44,476 bases of DNA from CAYRSS01 sp964426945 (GCA_964426945.1 CAYRSS010000033.1:1-44476); one strand, 5' to 3'; positions 25,601 through 35,450 are shown, counted from the stretch's first letter. Made by a program: numbers and translations. The notes: generated from the sequence alone by a model not told the origin.

Positions 25601-28600
25601 TTTCCGACCTGATCAACGTCGGGCCGATGACGATCAACGACTTCAATGCTCGGATCGACGCGATGCCCGACGCGGCGTTCTTCACCAGCGGCGGCAGCAG
25701 CTCGACACCGCGCACGCGGGCGCAGTTCAAGGCCTGGTACGCCACGCGCGTGAGCTTCATCAACAACGAGATCATCGACAACCTGACCCTCACCGGTGTG
25801 CCGAACTCGCCTTACACGAGCGCCAATCCGGTCATTACCCTCAGCGGCCAGCTCAACCAGGCCGGCACGCACAACGTGACCCTCAACGACCAGCCCGTGA
25901 CGTACAGCGTGTACGCTGGGACGTGGTCGAAGAACGTCTCGCTCGTCCCGGGGCTGAACCGGTTCACCGTCCGGTCGTTCGACCGTCAGGGCGTCGAGAT
26001 GCAGAGCATTTCCGCCTCGGTCATGTACGATCCGCCGGCGCTGACTCCAGGGCTGCGGCTCACGATTCCCAATCGGATGGTCGACAGCAAGACGCTGACG
26101 CTTAAGGCGGAGATCCTCGACGCCTTCGGCCGCATCGACTCGAGGACCTGTTCAGCCGTCGGCACCGTTTCGGCCCAGCGGTTGTCCGACGGCACGCCGG
26201 TGCCCATCTCAGTGACGGTGTTTGAGACCTTCGCGGGCGGCGCGGGAAGCGGCGGGCCCGCTCCCGATTCGATCCGGTTCTACAACGGCGTCGGCACTGT
26301 CTCGATTACGCTGGATGATGGCGCGGCCGCGGCTCCCGGCGACATCGTCGTGACCGTCACCGTCGGGAGCCACGTGCAGCAGCGGATCGTAGAAGTACTC
26401 GACGGTGATAACCCGGCCCTCTACCGCGTGCTCTCGGGTCCGCTTTCCGGCCCGGACCTGACGTGGGGACCGGCCGACGGGGTCATTCATCTGACCGGCA
26501 CGGTGACGCTGGGCAGCGGCGAGCTGACGATCCAGCCGGGCACGCTCATCATGGTGGACCCGGGCCCGGCCATGGATGGTACGGCGATCTTCCTGACGGT
26601 CACCGCAACCCTGGACGCCTCGGGGACACGTACCGAGCCGATCTTCTTTTTCCCGACCGCCGGGCCCCCGGCGATGTCGCTGCCGCAGACCGTGCACAAC
26701 AACCCGTCCTCGTGGCGGGGCATCTATCACACGAGCCATGGAACTTCGACCTACAGGCACGTCTTCCTGACGGGTGCGGGCAACGGGATCGTCTCCACTC
26801 ATCCGCGGCCCCCGATCCTGCGGTTCCAGAACTCGCACAGCATGCTGATGGAGGATTGCCTGATCGCGGATTCGCCCGGCATGGGCATCGCGGCGCTCTC
26901 GGGTGCGAGCGGCACCTATACCATCCGCCGGAGTGTGTTCAATCGGTTGGGTATCGGCGGGGAATGGCTCGGCTCGGGCTGCACCCTGCTCGTCGAAGAC
27001 TCCTGGTTCTCGCGCATCGGCTGGGCGCTGGAGGCCTATAACGTCGACGGCGACATCCTGCACGTCGACCGGCCCAACAACTCGTACACCATTCGTCGCT
27101 CCGTGCTCACGGATTGCGGCGATGACCTGATCGATCACAGCAAGGGCGCCCAGCCGGTTATCGAGGACAGCCTGCTGTATGACACGCGCGACAAGATCGT
27201 CAGCATCGGCCCGCTCAGCGAGGGGCCCCAGGCCACGCTGACGATGATCAACTGCCTGGTTTTCGACGGCCCCGGCGGCATCCGCTGCAACGGAGCCCCG
27301 GCCTACTTGACGAATTGCACGATCGGCCGAAACACGAACGTCAACGGCAAGGCGTGTACGTCGATCATCAGCAAGTCCATCCTCTGGACCAACAGCACAA
27401 CGACCTGCTGCGGCACGGTCGATCACACAATCATCGGCAACACCGGCGACCTGGGCTGCGGCCTGGACAACCTGTCGGCCAACCCGATGTTTACGAGTAA
27501 CAGCTGCGACTATCGGCCGCAGGCGGGTTCGCCGGCACTGACTGCCGGCCCCGGCGGGACGAAGGTGGGCTGGCTGGGGTTCCCCTCGGCTGATTCCTGC
27601 CTGCAAAGCAGCGAGTGCACGGACTCCAACCCCTGTACGGATGATTTCTGCGATCCGGCTGGGCTATGCGCCGCGACCCCGAATACCGCCGCTTGCGACG
27701 ATGGCGACCCCTGCACCGACGGCGACGTCTGTGCGTCGGGCAGCTGCGCGGGCGAAGAGATTCCAGGCTGCTTCGTCTGCACCCTGCCGACGGAATGCGA
27801 CGATGGCCTGGAATGCACGGACGATGACTGCGTCTCCGGGTTCTGCGAGTTTCTGCCGAAGACCTCCGGCACGCCCTGCGCCGACGACGGCAACTTCTGC
27901 ACCGACAACGCCTGCGACGGTGAGGGCGCTTGCATCGCGACAGGCAACAGCAGTCCCTGCGACGACGGCGACCCCTGCACCGAGGAGGATGTCTGCGGCT
28001 CCGGTCTGTGCGCAGGCGCGCCGATCCCGGACTGTGTGGCCTGCGAGCTGCCGACGGACTGCGACGACGGGTTGGAGTGCACGGACGATGACTGCGTCGC
28101 CGATGTCTGCGTGTTTACGCCTGCCGAGGCGGGGACACTTTGTACGGACGACGGCAATCCGTGCACGGTTGACGTCTGTGACGGCGCGGGTGCCTGCATC
28201 GCCCTGAACAACGAGGCCGCCTGTGACGACGGCCTGTTCTGCAACGGCGCGGACACCTGCAGCGGCGGCACCTGCTCGGTACACACGGGCGACCCATGCA
28301 TCGGGGGTATGGAGTGCGCGGCCGTGTGCAACGAGGATCTGGACCATTGCTTCGATCCTGCCGGCACGCCTTGCACGCCGGACGCGGACGACTGCACGGA
28401 CAACGTTTGCGACGGAGCGGGCGCCTGCGTGATCGAGTTCAACGCCGCACCCTGCGACGACGGGAACGCCTGCACCGACAACGACATCTGTGCAGACGGC
28501 CTGTGCGCAGGCATCCCGATTCCCGGTTGCGTTCTTTGCGACGTAGCGGCGGACTGCGACGACGGGCTTGAGTGTACTTCCGACGACTGCGACGGTGAGG

Positions 28601-30018
28601 TTTGCGTGTTCACCCCGCTGGCGTCGGGCGAGCCTTGCACGGACGATGGCAATGTGTGCACCGACAATGCGTGCGATGGCGCCGGGGCCTGTGTGGCCAC
28701 GCCGAACAGCTCGCCTTGCGACGACAGTGATCCCTGCACGGAGGACGACCTGTGTGCCGACAGCGTGTGCGCGGGCACGCTCGTCCCGGGGTGTATCCCG
28801 TGCGATGTGCCGGCCGACTGTGATGACGGGCTGGAGTGCACCACCGAGGACTGCGTCGCCGGTCGATGCCAGATCACCCCGTTGGCGTCAGGTGAACCCT
28901 GCACCGACGACGGCAATGTATGCACCGACAACGCGTGTGACGGCGCCGGTGCCTGCGCTGCGACGAATAATACGACCGCCTGCGACGACGACGACGCGTG
29001 CACGGAAAACGACATGTGCGCCGACGGCGTGTGCGCGGGTACGGTCGTGCCGGGGTGCGTCCCCTGCGATCTGCCGATCGACTGTGATGACGGGCTTGAG
29101 TGCACCAGCGAGGACTGCGTCGCCGGTCGGTGCGAGATCGCCCCGCTGGCGCTTGGCGAGCCTTGCACCGACGACGGTAACGTCTGCACCGACAACGCAT
29201 GCGACGGGGCGGGTGCCTGCGTAGGCACGCCGAATAGCGCGGCTTGCGACGACGGGCTCTTCTGCAACGGCAGCGATACCTGCGACGGCGGGACCTGCTC
29301 GATCCACACGGGCGATCCGTGCGTTGGCGGCGACGAATGTGCCGACGCGTGCGATGAGGAAGCCGATCACTGTCTCGATCCGGCAGGGACTGCGTGCACC
29401 GATGACGGCAACCCGTGCACGGCCGACGAATGCAACGGCGCAGGCGTGTGCGTCTCGCAGGAAACGCCGGCCGTCTGCGATGATGAGGACGCGTGCACGA
29501 TTGACTCGTGCACCCCGGAAACGGGTTGTAGCCACCAGCCGGTCGTGTGCGACGATGGAAACATCTGCACCGATGACGCCTGCGATTCCGAAGCCGGATG
29601 CGCTTACACGCCCAACAGCTGCAGCGGCGCCTGCTGCATCGACGACGTCTGCACGGAACTGCCGTACCCGGATTGCCACCCGTTCATCTGTGACGCTTCG
29701 CTGTATGTGCTTGCGGGCAAGCCGATCTGCTTCGGCGACGCCGATGGCAACGGCGTGGTCAACGCTGCCGACCGTGGCACAATCAGCGCGAACATCGACA
29801 TGACTGACCCGGTCCTCGTTTGCCGGTTCGACCTTGACGGAAACGGCGTGATCAACGCCGCCGACCGTGGCGTCGTTTCCGCCAACATCGGCTTGTGCGT
29901 GGCCCTGCCGGACTACCAGAACGGCAGCGGTCTGAACTCGGGTGTGCCCGACACGCGATTCGGAACGGCTATCTTTAAGGGTGTGGACACCACGTGCGAG
30001 CCGGAGACCTGTCCGTAG
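22624..30018 (+). CDS. Giant secreted CotH-kinase protein with Cys-rich repeats and dockerin-like end
   Basis: The chosen start, ATG 22624 (GGGGG 8 bases upstream), gives 2464 aa with a signal peptide ending ASTAQAQ near residue 52. Domains in order: lamin-tail domain (about 54-185), a GACCDDGVC Cys motif (about 223-266), second lamin-tail domain (about 362-515), CotH kinase domain (about 660-960; LILNSNHAVRQKIGFDVF and metal-site motif WDTDS near 948), beta-strand-rich region, right-handed beta-helix-like region (about 1373-1606), CDDG repeats (about 1660-2340), and a pair of dockerin-like calcium loops (GDADGNGVVNAADRG and DLDGNGVINAADRG, about 2370-2425). CotH enzymes are Fam20-related secretory protein kinases. 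The next CotH gene follows after 44 bases. The 45-codon upstream extension is not signal-like. Confidence 0.9.
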   Translation: MYTSSRSPLASRTASPIRRNSRVLCRARLHAGRGLRFLAGIGCLVFASTAQAQVRITEYMYSGPDGEFVELTNVGGSPVDMTGWSYDDNSDTPGSFSLSEFGTVAPGESVIITESDAETFRTAWGLAGSVGILGGSGGVAAIGRNDAINLWDSSNTLVDRLQYGDQDFPGTIRTQDVSGWVCTQGLGDNDAFKWTLAAAADAQGSFTSTGGAVGSPGTHVLIDCPSGACCDDGVCTDAVFGHDCTAGGGTYVGDGTDCVGQPCPDAPLILSVSPPALMAVASLPTVTITFDDAVAGVAAADLTVNGSPATAVTGSGAGPYEFSGYAAPSAGSVGISLGAGAIVSDPGSVPFVGASWTVAVGTVIVINELNYHPHDTLDPDQFSEFLELYNAGSTMVDLSGWTTTGVVSTIPASTELAPGAYLVLAINPAELETRTGYAGAIAWTSGNLSNGGETVTLTDAVGNLIDSVSYSDGGQWPGAPDGDGPSLELINPGLPNELPAAWQASVADYGTPGQVNSVYVAAPAPLLQDPMHTPSIPAPGSPVTITVSATDDGPTPPTVTLHYRVDAHPAGSYASALMYDDGAHGDGGAGDGRFGVELPGLADGEQYDFYITADDGTAISTVPANHPSANPACSAVGCLEDPGCTQCQTMLCKFSSETLPTDFPVMHILVPLSTKVYQESLTCNISSNVFDPCKTEFDATFIDHQGAVYYNVLERYRGQSSISLLPRSYAVDFASDNPMPSPVGFPVTRLILNSNHAVRQKIGFDVFGSVGLATSRCEFVRLRYTGINYDNTHIGSNGFIGLYACIERVDDDFLESQNGAVLPDRGLSDQGNLYRGENSANFDWRGTLPDPYRTNFWGRNGYSKENNEQLDDWTDLITLLDAMNNSSPETYGAAVAGVMNEDACLRYFAMHMILGNKEGGIYRETGDDYFLYMNPPGHPDGYDARFITWDTDSILLNSNTETIWRTGNTSETIATIRDFLRSNEFAPIFVKDISDLINVGPMTINDFNARIDAMPDAAFFTSGGSSSTPRTRAQFKAWYATRVSFINNEIIDNLTLTGVPNSPYTSANPVITLSGQLNQAGTHNVTLNDQPVTYSVYAGTWSKNVSLVPGLNRFTVRSFDRQGVEMQSISASVMYDPPALTPGLRLTIPNRMVDSKTLTLKAEILDAFGRIDSRTCSAVGTVSAQRLSDGTPVPISVTVFETFAGGAGSGGPAPDSIRFYNGVGTVSITLDDGAAAAPGDIVVTVTVGSHVQQRIVEVLDGDNPALYRVLSGPLSGPDLTWGPADGVIHLTGTVTLGSGELTIQPGTLIMVDPGPAMDGTAIFLTVTATLDASGTRTEPIFFFPTAGPPAMSLPQTVHNNPSSWRGIYHTSHGTSTYRHVFLTGAGNGIVSTHPRPPILRFQNSHSMLMEDCLIADSPGMGIAALSGASGTYTIRRSVFNRLGIGGEWLGSGCTLLVEDSWFSRIGWALEAYNVDGDILHVDRPNNSYTIRRSVLTDCGDDLIDHSKGAQPVIEDSLLYDTRDKIVSIGPLSEGPQATLTMINCLVFDGPGGIRCNGAPAYLTNCTIGRNTNVNGKACTSIISKSILWTNSTTTCCGTVDHTIIGNTGDLGCGLDNLSANPMFTSNSCDYRPQAGSPALTAGPGGTKVGWLGFPSADSCLQSSECTDSNPCTDDFCDPAGLCAATPNTAACDDGDPCTDGDVCASGSCAGEEIPGCFVCTLPTECDDGLECTDDDCVSGFCEFLPKTSGTPCADDGNFCTDNACDGEGACIATGNSSPCDDGDPCTEEDVCGSGLCAGAPIPDCVACELPTDCDDGLECTDDDCVADVCVFTPAEAGTLCTDDGNPCTVDVCDGAGACIALNNEAACDDGLFCNGADTCSGGTCSVHTGDPCIGGMECAAVCNEDLDHCFDPAGTPCTPDADDCTDNVCDGAGACVIEFNAAPCDDGNACTDNDICADGLCAGIPIPGCVLCDVAADCDDGLECTSDDCDGEVCVFTPLASGEPCTDDGNVCTDNACDGAGACVATPNSSPCDDSDPCTEDDLCADSVCAGTLVPGCIPCDVPADCDDGLECTTEDCVAGRCQITPLASGEPCTDDGNVCTDNACDGAGACAATNNTTACDDDDACTENDMCADGVCAGTVVPGCVPCDLPIDCDDGLECTSEDCVAGRCEIAPLALGEPCTDDGNVCTDNACDGAGACVGTPNSAACDDGLFCNGSDTCDGGTCSIHTGDPCVGGDECADACDEEADHCLDPAGTACTDDGNPCTADECNGAGVCVSQETPAVCDDEDACTIDSCTPETGCSHQPVVCDDGNICTDDACDSEAGCAYTPNSCSGACCIDDVCTELPYPDCHPFICDASLYVLAGKPICFGDADGNGVVNAADRGTISANIDMTDPVLVCRFDLDGNGVINAADRGVVSANIGLCVALPDYQNGSGLNSGVPDTRFGTAIFKGVDTTCEPETCP
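27694..29475 (+). repeat. In-gene array: five 264-base units (88 aa) plus two 77-aa units
   Basis: Five 88-codon units start at 27694, 27958, 28453, 28717 and 28981, each beginning CDD and ending before the next CDD. A different 77-codon module (CDDGLFCNGADTCSGGTC...) sits between units 2 and 3 (28222-28452) and recurs after unit 5 (29245-29475), giving an A-A-B-A-A-A-B order. Units 3-5 are the most alike, suggesting recent duplication. The Cys and Asp spacing suggests disulfide-locked, calcium-binding spacers. Confidence 0.9.
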
Positions 30019-30062
30019 CCGCTTCTGGGCGATTACCCCCAGGTCAGAGGGAGATTCGACCG

Positions 30063-33000
30063 ATGCAAGTCGTCCCGTGGTTACCAGCCGGGGCAGCGAT
30101 GATCACCTCGTGGCTCCCGGCCGCTCGCGTCCGCAGGTCGGCGGTTCTTGCGGCCGTGCTGACCCTGTGGCTGGGTGGCGCGGCGGTTCGGGCCGCCGAC
30201 GTGCTGATCACGGAGTTCATGGCGTCCAACATCCGAACGCTCACGGACGAGGACGGAGACTTCGTCGACTGGATCGAGGTTCAGAACGTCGGCCTGCCTA
30301 CGGTGAACCTCGAGGGTTGGTTCCTCACGGATGACGAGGACGAGCTGACCAAGTGGGCGTTCCCCAGCGTCGAGCTGGCCCGCGGCGAGGCGATCATCGT
30401 CTTCGCCTCTGACAAGAACAGGGCCGTCGCCGGCAAGCGGCTGCACACCAACTTCAAGCTTGAAGCTTCCGGCGAATTCCTCGCCCTGGTGGAACCCGAC
30501 GGCGTAACCGTGGCCCACGAGTTTGCCCCGGCTTTTCCGCCGCAGGCGAGCGACATTTCCTATGGGCTCCCCCAGGCGGCTGAGACGTTCGTAGTCCCCG
30601 GCGACCAGACGCGCTTTCACACGCCCACCGCCTCGGACGAAGGCGTCAGCGACACATGGATGCAGCCTGGCTTCGACGACTCCGGCTGGTCTGTCGGCCC
30701 GCTGGGGGTCGGCTTCCAGTCGGGGACGACATCCCAGTTTCGCGTGGAGGTCTATCGCACAAACGTTCCCTTGTGGGACGTCGCGACCGCCGAGGGCGCG
30801 CTAGCCGATCCGGGTACGCACATTTCGGTCACTACCGAGTTTTCCCCGGTGATCAACTTTCGAAACACCGGCCCGACCGGCCGGTATGACTCGGACCTGC
30901 CGTTTCCCGGCACCGTGATCGGCACGGATGTGAACGACTTCATCACGGTCGTCACCGGCGTGATCGTCATTCCTTCGGCTGGGTTGCGAACCTTCGGCGT
31001 CAACAGCGGTGACGGGTTCAGTCTGCAGCTGTCGAAATTCCCGCACGTATACTCGACGTCGTTCCAGGCGATCCGCAACGGCGGCGACACGCTGGCCGTG
31101 TTCGATCTTCCCGAAGCGGGACTCTACGAGGTCCGCCTCCTCCACTTCGACCGAGATCAGGGTTCCGGGCTTGAGTTCTTCTCCGCCCCAGGCAGCTTCG
31201 GCGGCTTCAACGCGGGCGTTTTCGACCTGGTCGGGGACACGGCGGCTGGTGGGCTGCGCGTGTCGGCCATCGGTGACGAGCTTCAACTCGACGTCGAGTC
31301 GGCCATGCGCGACGTGAACTCGACCGGCTGGCTCCGCCGCTCGTTCACCGTGGCGAATCCCGGCGGCTTCGAGAGTTTCGTGCTGAAGGCAAAGTACGAG
31401 GACGCGTTCGTAGCCTACCTGAACGGCACCGAAGTGGTCAGCCGCAATGCTCCCGCGCTGCGCCCCTGGAATGCCGCCGCCGCGACGGATCGGCCGACGG
31501 CTGATTCGCAGGCTGCCGAGTGGATCGATCTGAGCGCGCACGTCGGTTTGCTTACGAGCGGGAACAATGTCTTCGCCGTGCACGCCATGAACGATGTCAT
31601 GGCCGACGGCGAGTTCGTCTTCATCCCCCAGCTCGCGGCCGCCGCGGCCACCGATCCGCAGGCCGCGGCACGGTATTTCTCGCCGGCCACGCCCGGTGCG
31701 TACAACACCGCGGGCTATCCCGGCGTCGCGGGTGCGGTACAGTTTTCCCTGGCGGACTCCACGTTCATCGATCCGCTCAGCCTGACCCTCACGCCGGAGA
31801 CGCCCGGCGCGACGATTCGCTACACGACTGACGGCTCAGACCCCACCGAAACGCACGGCACGATTTACAGCGGACCGATCGACATCACCTCGAGCACGCA
31901 GGTCCGGGCCCGGGCGCTGGAGCCCGGCCTGGCCCCCGGGCCGCTCGATCGCCGGCTGTTCAGCAAGTTGAACCCCGATGTACTCACTTTCGAATCCAAC
32001 CTGCCGCTGATCGTAGTCGACACGTTCGGACGCACGACGACCGAGAACTGGTACACGCTGGCCCTGACGCGGATTGTCGATCTGAGCGGTGGTTCGGCCC
32101 GTGTCGAGGACGCGCCCAACTTCGTTGGCGCGACAGGCCTCAAGCTGCGCGGATCAAGCTCGTTGCAGTTCCCCAAGAAGCAGTATGCGCTGGAGACATG
32201 GGACGTCACCAACGACGACATTGACGTGCCGCTGCTCGGATTCCCCGCGGAGTCGGACTGGATTCTCTACGGCCCGTACACGGACAAGAGCCTGATGCGG
32301 GACTTCCTCGCGTACCGTTGGAGCAATCGGATCGGGCGCTACGCCGTTCGGACACGTTTCGTCGAGGTGTTCTTCGATCAGAACGGCGGGGGGGTCTCCG
32401 CGTCGGACTACGTGGGTGTGTACATCCTGCAGGAGAAGATCAAGGAGGGGCCGCACCGCGTCGACATCGCCCCGATCGATTCCACCGACAACACCCTCCC
32501 CGAAGTGAGTGGCGGCTACATCATCAAGCGCGACCGGCTCGATCCGGGCGACGGAGGGTTCGTGACGAGCCGGGGCGTGCGCCTCGCTTATGTGTATCCG
32601 AAGGAGAGCGAGATCACCCTGGCGCAGGCCGCCTGGCTGCAGGGGTACATCGACTCGTTTGAGACCGCGCTGTACGGCCCTGCCTTCGCCGATCCGGTGA
32701 CCGGCTATGCCGCATGGATCGACGTCGACTCGTTTATCGACCACCACCTGATGGTCGAGATGACCAAGAACATCGACGGCTTCCGGCTCAGCACCTTCAT
32801 GTACAAGGACCGCGAAGGCAAGCTCCACATGGGGCCGGTCTGGGACTACAACCTGACGCTGGGCAACGCGAATTACCTGGAAGGGTGGCTGCCGACAGGC
32901 TGGTATCACCCGTTGATTTCCAGCTCGGAGTACGCCTGGTGGCCGCGGCTGTTTGTCGACCCCGAGTTCGTCGTGCGCTATCGCGACCGCTGGCATGCCC

Positions 33001-35423
33001 TGCGGCGCACCACGCTCACCACGCTCTCGCTCACCGATGATATTGACCAGACCGCCGCGCTGCTCGACGAGGCGCAAGCCCGCAACTACGTCCGCTGGCC
33101 CATCCTCGGGCTGTACGTCTGGCCCAACGAGTTCATCGGCGCAACCTATGCCGAGGAGGTCGCGTGGATGCGGCAGTGGCTGATCGACCGGCTCGCGTGG
33201 ATGGACGCGCAGCTCGGGCCGCCGCCGGTGTTCAGCGTGCAGGGCGGCATGGTTCCGCGTGACACGCTCCTCTCGATCTCTACCGCGGCCGGTGATATTC
33301 ACTACACGACCGACGGCACTGATCCACGTCTGCCCGGCGGGGCGGTGAACCCGACGGCGCAGATCTACAGCGGGCCGGTCGCGCTGGTGGAGGATGTGAG
33401 GGTGCGCGCCCGTTCGTTCGACGCCGGCGCCTGGAGCGCGATCAACGAGGCGGATTTCGACGTGATTCCGCCCGTGTACATCAACGAGCTGCTATCCCTG
33501 AATACGTTAATCAACGTCGACGAGGTGGGCGATTACGATGCGTGGGTCGAGCTGTACAATCCGAACACCCACACGGTCGATCTAGGCGGCTGGTTCCTGT
33601 CGGACGATCCGCTGACCCCGACAAAGTGGATGATCCCTGAGGGAACAGCGCTCTGCGGACAGTCATGGCTGCTGATCTGGGCGGACAACGAACCTGGGGA
33701 GGGGCCACTGCACGCGACCTTCGGGCTCCTTCCCTCGGGAGGGACCATCATTTTCGCCGACCCCGAGGGGCTGGTGCTGGAATCGCTCGCATACCCGGCA
33801 ATCCCTGCCGATCGCTCCTACGGCCGTATTCCGGATGGTGCGGAGCACCTGCAGGTGCTCTCGACGGTCACGCCCGGCGCAGGGAACAGCGCCGCGGGGG
33901 CGTTCGTGTTTCTCAATGAATACAACGGTGTCAGTCCGTCCAACTTCCTTGACGGATCGGCTTCGGATTCCTTCTGGGGCCGCGTCCAGGGCAACGGCGG
34001 TGACTGGTTCGAGCTGGTCGTCGCGACCGATCACGCCGACCTTCGCGGTTGGCAACTGCGTCTCAGCGAGGACACCGGCGGCGCAGGACAGGTGCTTCAG
34101 ACCCTGACCCTGACGAACGACCCGTTCTGGGCCGACGTTCGCGCAGGCACGATTCTCACGGTCAGCGAGGAGCTCCCCTCGGACATGTCCTATGATCCGG
34201 CCGGCGGCGACTGGTGGATCAATGTGCAGGCCGCTGACGAGGCGGATGGGCAGTTCATCACGAACCAGGACTTCGAAGTCAGCCACCGGAACTGGCAGCT
34301 CACCATCACGAACGCCCAGGGTGTCGTCCAGTTCGGCCCCGCCGGCGAAGGGCCCTCCCTCAGCGGCATCGGCAGCGATGAAGTGTTCAAGCTTGAAGCC
34401 GATCCTTCACCGGATATCACGCCGACCTCGCCCTACAACGACGGGACGACTAGCACCTTCGGGGCGCCCAACCGGTGGTCGTCGGGGACGATCGAGCAGG
34501 ACTTCGGCATCCTGCGGAGCGCGGTCGTGCTGACCTGCGGCGAGGTCGCGGCCTGCGACGACGGGGACCCGTGCACCACGGAGGACTGCGTCGAGGGCAC
34601 TTGCGTCTTCCAGCCGAGTTCGGCGGCTTGCGATGACGGCGATCACTGCACGGCGCAGGACGTCTGCTCGAACGGCGTCTGCGCAGGTGAGGTGATCCCG
34701 GGTTGCTGCCGCGTAGACTGCGACTGCGAGGACGGCCTGTTCTGCAACGGCGCCGAAACCTGCGAATCGGGCATCTGCGTGAGCTCGGGCGATCCCTGTT
34801 CGGGCGGTGCGGTCTGCGAATCCACCTGCGATGAGGCCGGTGATCATTGCTTCGACCCGCCGGGCGCGGCCTGCCCGGATGACGGCAACGCCTGCACAGA
34901 CAACGTGTGCGACGGTGCGGGCGGTTGCGTCGCGGTCGACGCCTCCGCTGCCTGTGATGACCAGGATCCCTGCACCGATGACGCCTGCGATCCGGAGTCG
35001 GGGTGTGTGCATACGCCCAACGCCTGCGTCGGGGCCTGCTGCCGGGCGGAGGGTTGCACCGACGGGCCCGCCGCCGCGTGCGGCCCGATGGCCTGCGACG
35101 CTGCAGCGCACCTGCCGACGACTTTCGCCGGTTGCCTCGGCGACGCCGATGGCAACGGCGTCGTCAACGCCGGCGATCGCGGCGTCGTCACAGCGAACAT
35201 CGGGCAGTCAGACGAAATCCTGATCTGCCTCTACGATCTCGACGGCAATGGCATCGTGAACGCGGGCGATCGCGGCGTCGTCACGGCGAACATCGGCCTG
35301 TGCACGCCGCTGCCTGATTACCAGAACGGCAGCGGCCTGAACAACGGCGTGCCCGACACGCGGTTCGCCCCACCGACGTTCATGGGCGGGGCAACGACCT
35401 GCGCTGGTGTGAGCTGCCCATAG
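30063..35423 (+). CDS. Second giant secreted CotH-kinase protein with dockerin-like end
   Basis: Start ATG 30063 (AGAGGGAG upstream) gives 1786 aa; ATG 30099 is an alternative. A signal peptide (SAVLAAVLTLWLGGAAVRAA) is followed by a lamin-tail domain (about 46-157), a beta-rich region perhaps PA14-like (FGVNSGDGFSLQL), a chitobiase/FN3-like module (IRYTTDGSDPT, about 577-622), and the CotH kinase domain (about 647-1020; LKLRGSSSLQFPKKQYAL and VWDYNLTLGN near 926, the conserved metal-site motif). A second chitobiase-like module, a second lamin-tail domain (about 1139-1257), Cys-rich CDDG modules (about 1490-1667) and two dockerin-like loops follow. The final DYQNGSGLN tail is shared with the other CotH protein. 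It is probably co-transcribed with that gene, 44 bases upstream. Confidence 0.92.
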   Translation: MQVVPWLPAGAAMITSWLPAARVRRSAVLAAVLTLWLGGAAVRAADVLITEFMASNIRTLTDEDGDFVDWIEVQNVGLPTVNLEGWFLTDDEDELTKWAFPSVELARGEAIIVFASDKNRAVAGKRLHTNFKLEASGEFLALVEPDGVTVAHEFAPAFPPQASDISYGLPQAAETFVVPGDQTRFHTPTASDEGVSDTWMQPGFDDSGWSVGPLGVGFQSGTTSQFRVEVYRTNVPLWDVATAEGALADPGTHISVTTEFSPVINFRNTGPTGRYDSDLPFPGTVIGTDVNDFITVVTGVIVIPSAGLRTFGVNSGDGFSLQLSKFPHVYSTSFQAIRNGGDTLAVFDLPEAGLYEVRLLHFDRDQGSGLEFFSAPGSFGGFNAGVFDLVGDTAAGGLRVSAIGDELQLDVESAMRDVNSTGWLRRSFTVANPGGFESFVLKAKYEDAFVAYLNGTEVVSRNAPALRPWNAAAATDRPTADSQAAEWIDLSAHVGLLTSGNNVFAVHAMNDVMADGEFVFIPQLAAAAATDPQAAARYFSPATPGAYNTAGYPGVAGAVQFSLADSTFIDPLSLTLTPETPGATIRYTTDGSDPTETHGTIYSGPIDITSSTQVRARALEPGLAPGPLDRRLFSKLNPDVLTFESNLPLIVVDTFGRTTTENWYTLALTRIVDLSGGSARVEDAPNFVGATGLKLRGSSSLQFPKKQYALETWDVTNDDIDVPLLGFPAESDWILYGPYTDKSLMRDFLAYRWSNRIGRYAVRTRFVEVFFDQNGGGVSASDYVGVYILQEKIKEGPHRVDIAPIDSTDNTLPEVSGGYIIKRDRLDPGDGGFVTSRGVRLAYVYPKESEITLAQAAWLQGYIDSFETALYGPAFADPVTGYAAWIDVDSFIDHHLMVEMTKNIDGFRLSTFMYKDREGKLHMGPVWDYNLTLGNANYLEGWLPTGWYHPLISSSEYAWWPRLFVDPEFVVRYRDRWHALRRTTLTTLSLTDDIDQTAALLDEAQARNYVRWPILGLYVWPNEFIGATYAEEVAWMRQWLIDRLAWMDAQLGPPPVFSVQGGMVPRDTLLSISTAAGDIHYTTDGTDPRLPGGAVNPTAQIYSGPVALVEDVRVRARSFDAGAWSAINEADFDVIPPVYINELLSLNTLINVDEVGDYDAWVELYNPNTHTVDLGGWFLSDDPLTPTKWMIPEGTALCGQSWLLIWADNEPGEGPLHATFGLLPSGGTIIFADPEGLVLESLAYPAIPADRSYGRIPDGAEHLQVLSTVTPGAGNSAAGAFVFLNEYNGVSPSNFLDGSASDSFWGRVQGNGGDWFELVVATDHADLRGWQLRLSEDTGGAGQVLQTLTLTNDPFWADVRAGTILTVSEELPSDMSYDPAGGDWWINVQAADEADGQFITNQDFEVSHRNWQLTITNAQGVVQFGPAGEGPSLSGIGSDEVFKLEADPSPDITPTSPYNDGTTSTFGAPNRWSSGTIEQDFGILRSAVVLTCGEVAACDDGDPCTTEDCVEGTCVFQPSSAACDDGDHCTAQDVCSNGVCAGEVIPGCCRVDCDCEDGLFCNGAETCESGICVSSGDPCSGGAVCESTCDEAGDHCFDPPGAACPDDGNACTDNVCDGAGGCVAVDASAACDDQDPCTDDACDPESGCVHTPNACVGACCRAEGCTDGPAAACGPMACDAAAHLPTTFAGCLGDADGNGVVNAGDRGVVTANIGQSDEILICLYDLDGNGIVNAGDRGVVTANIGLCTPLPDYQNGSGLNNGVPDTRFAPPTFMGGATTCAGVSCP

Positions 35424-35450
35424 CCGAGGCGGCATGGGCCTGTGCTGGCG

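Noticed and set aside
27694..29244. CRISPR-like regular repeats
   Set aside because: The period is 264 bases, the units are in frame and coding, and there are no short identical repeats with unique spacers.
27510..29309. 599-codon minus-strand open frame, Ser/Gln/Pro-rich and repetitive
   Set aside because: It is the reverse strand of the CDDG repeat array; its apparent repeats only mirror those of the real CotH gene.
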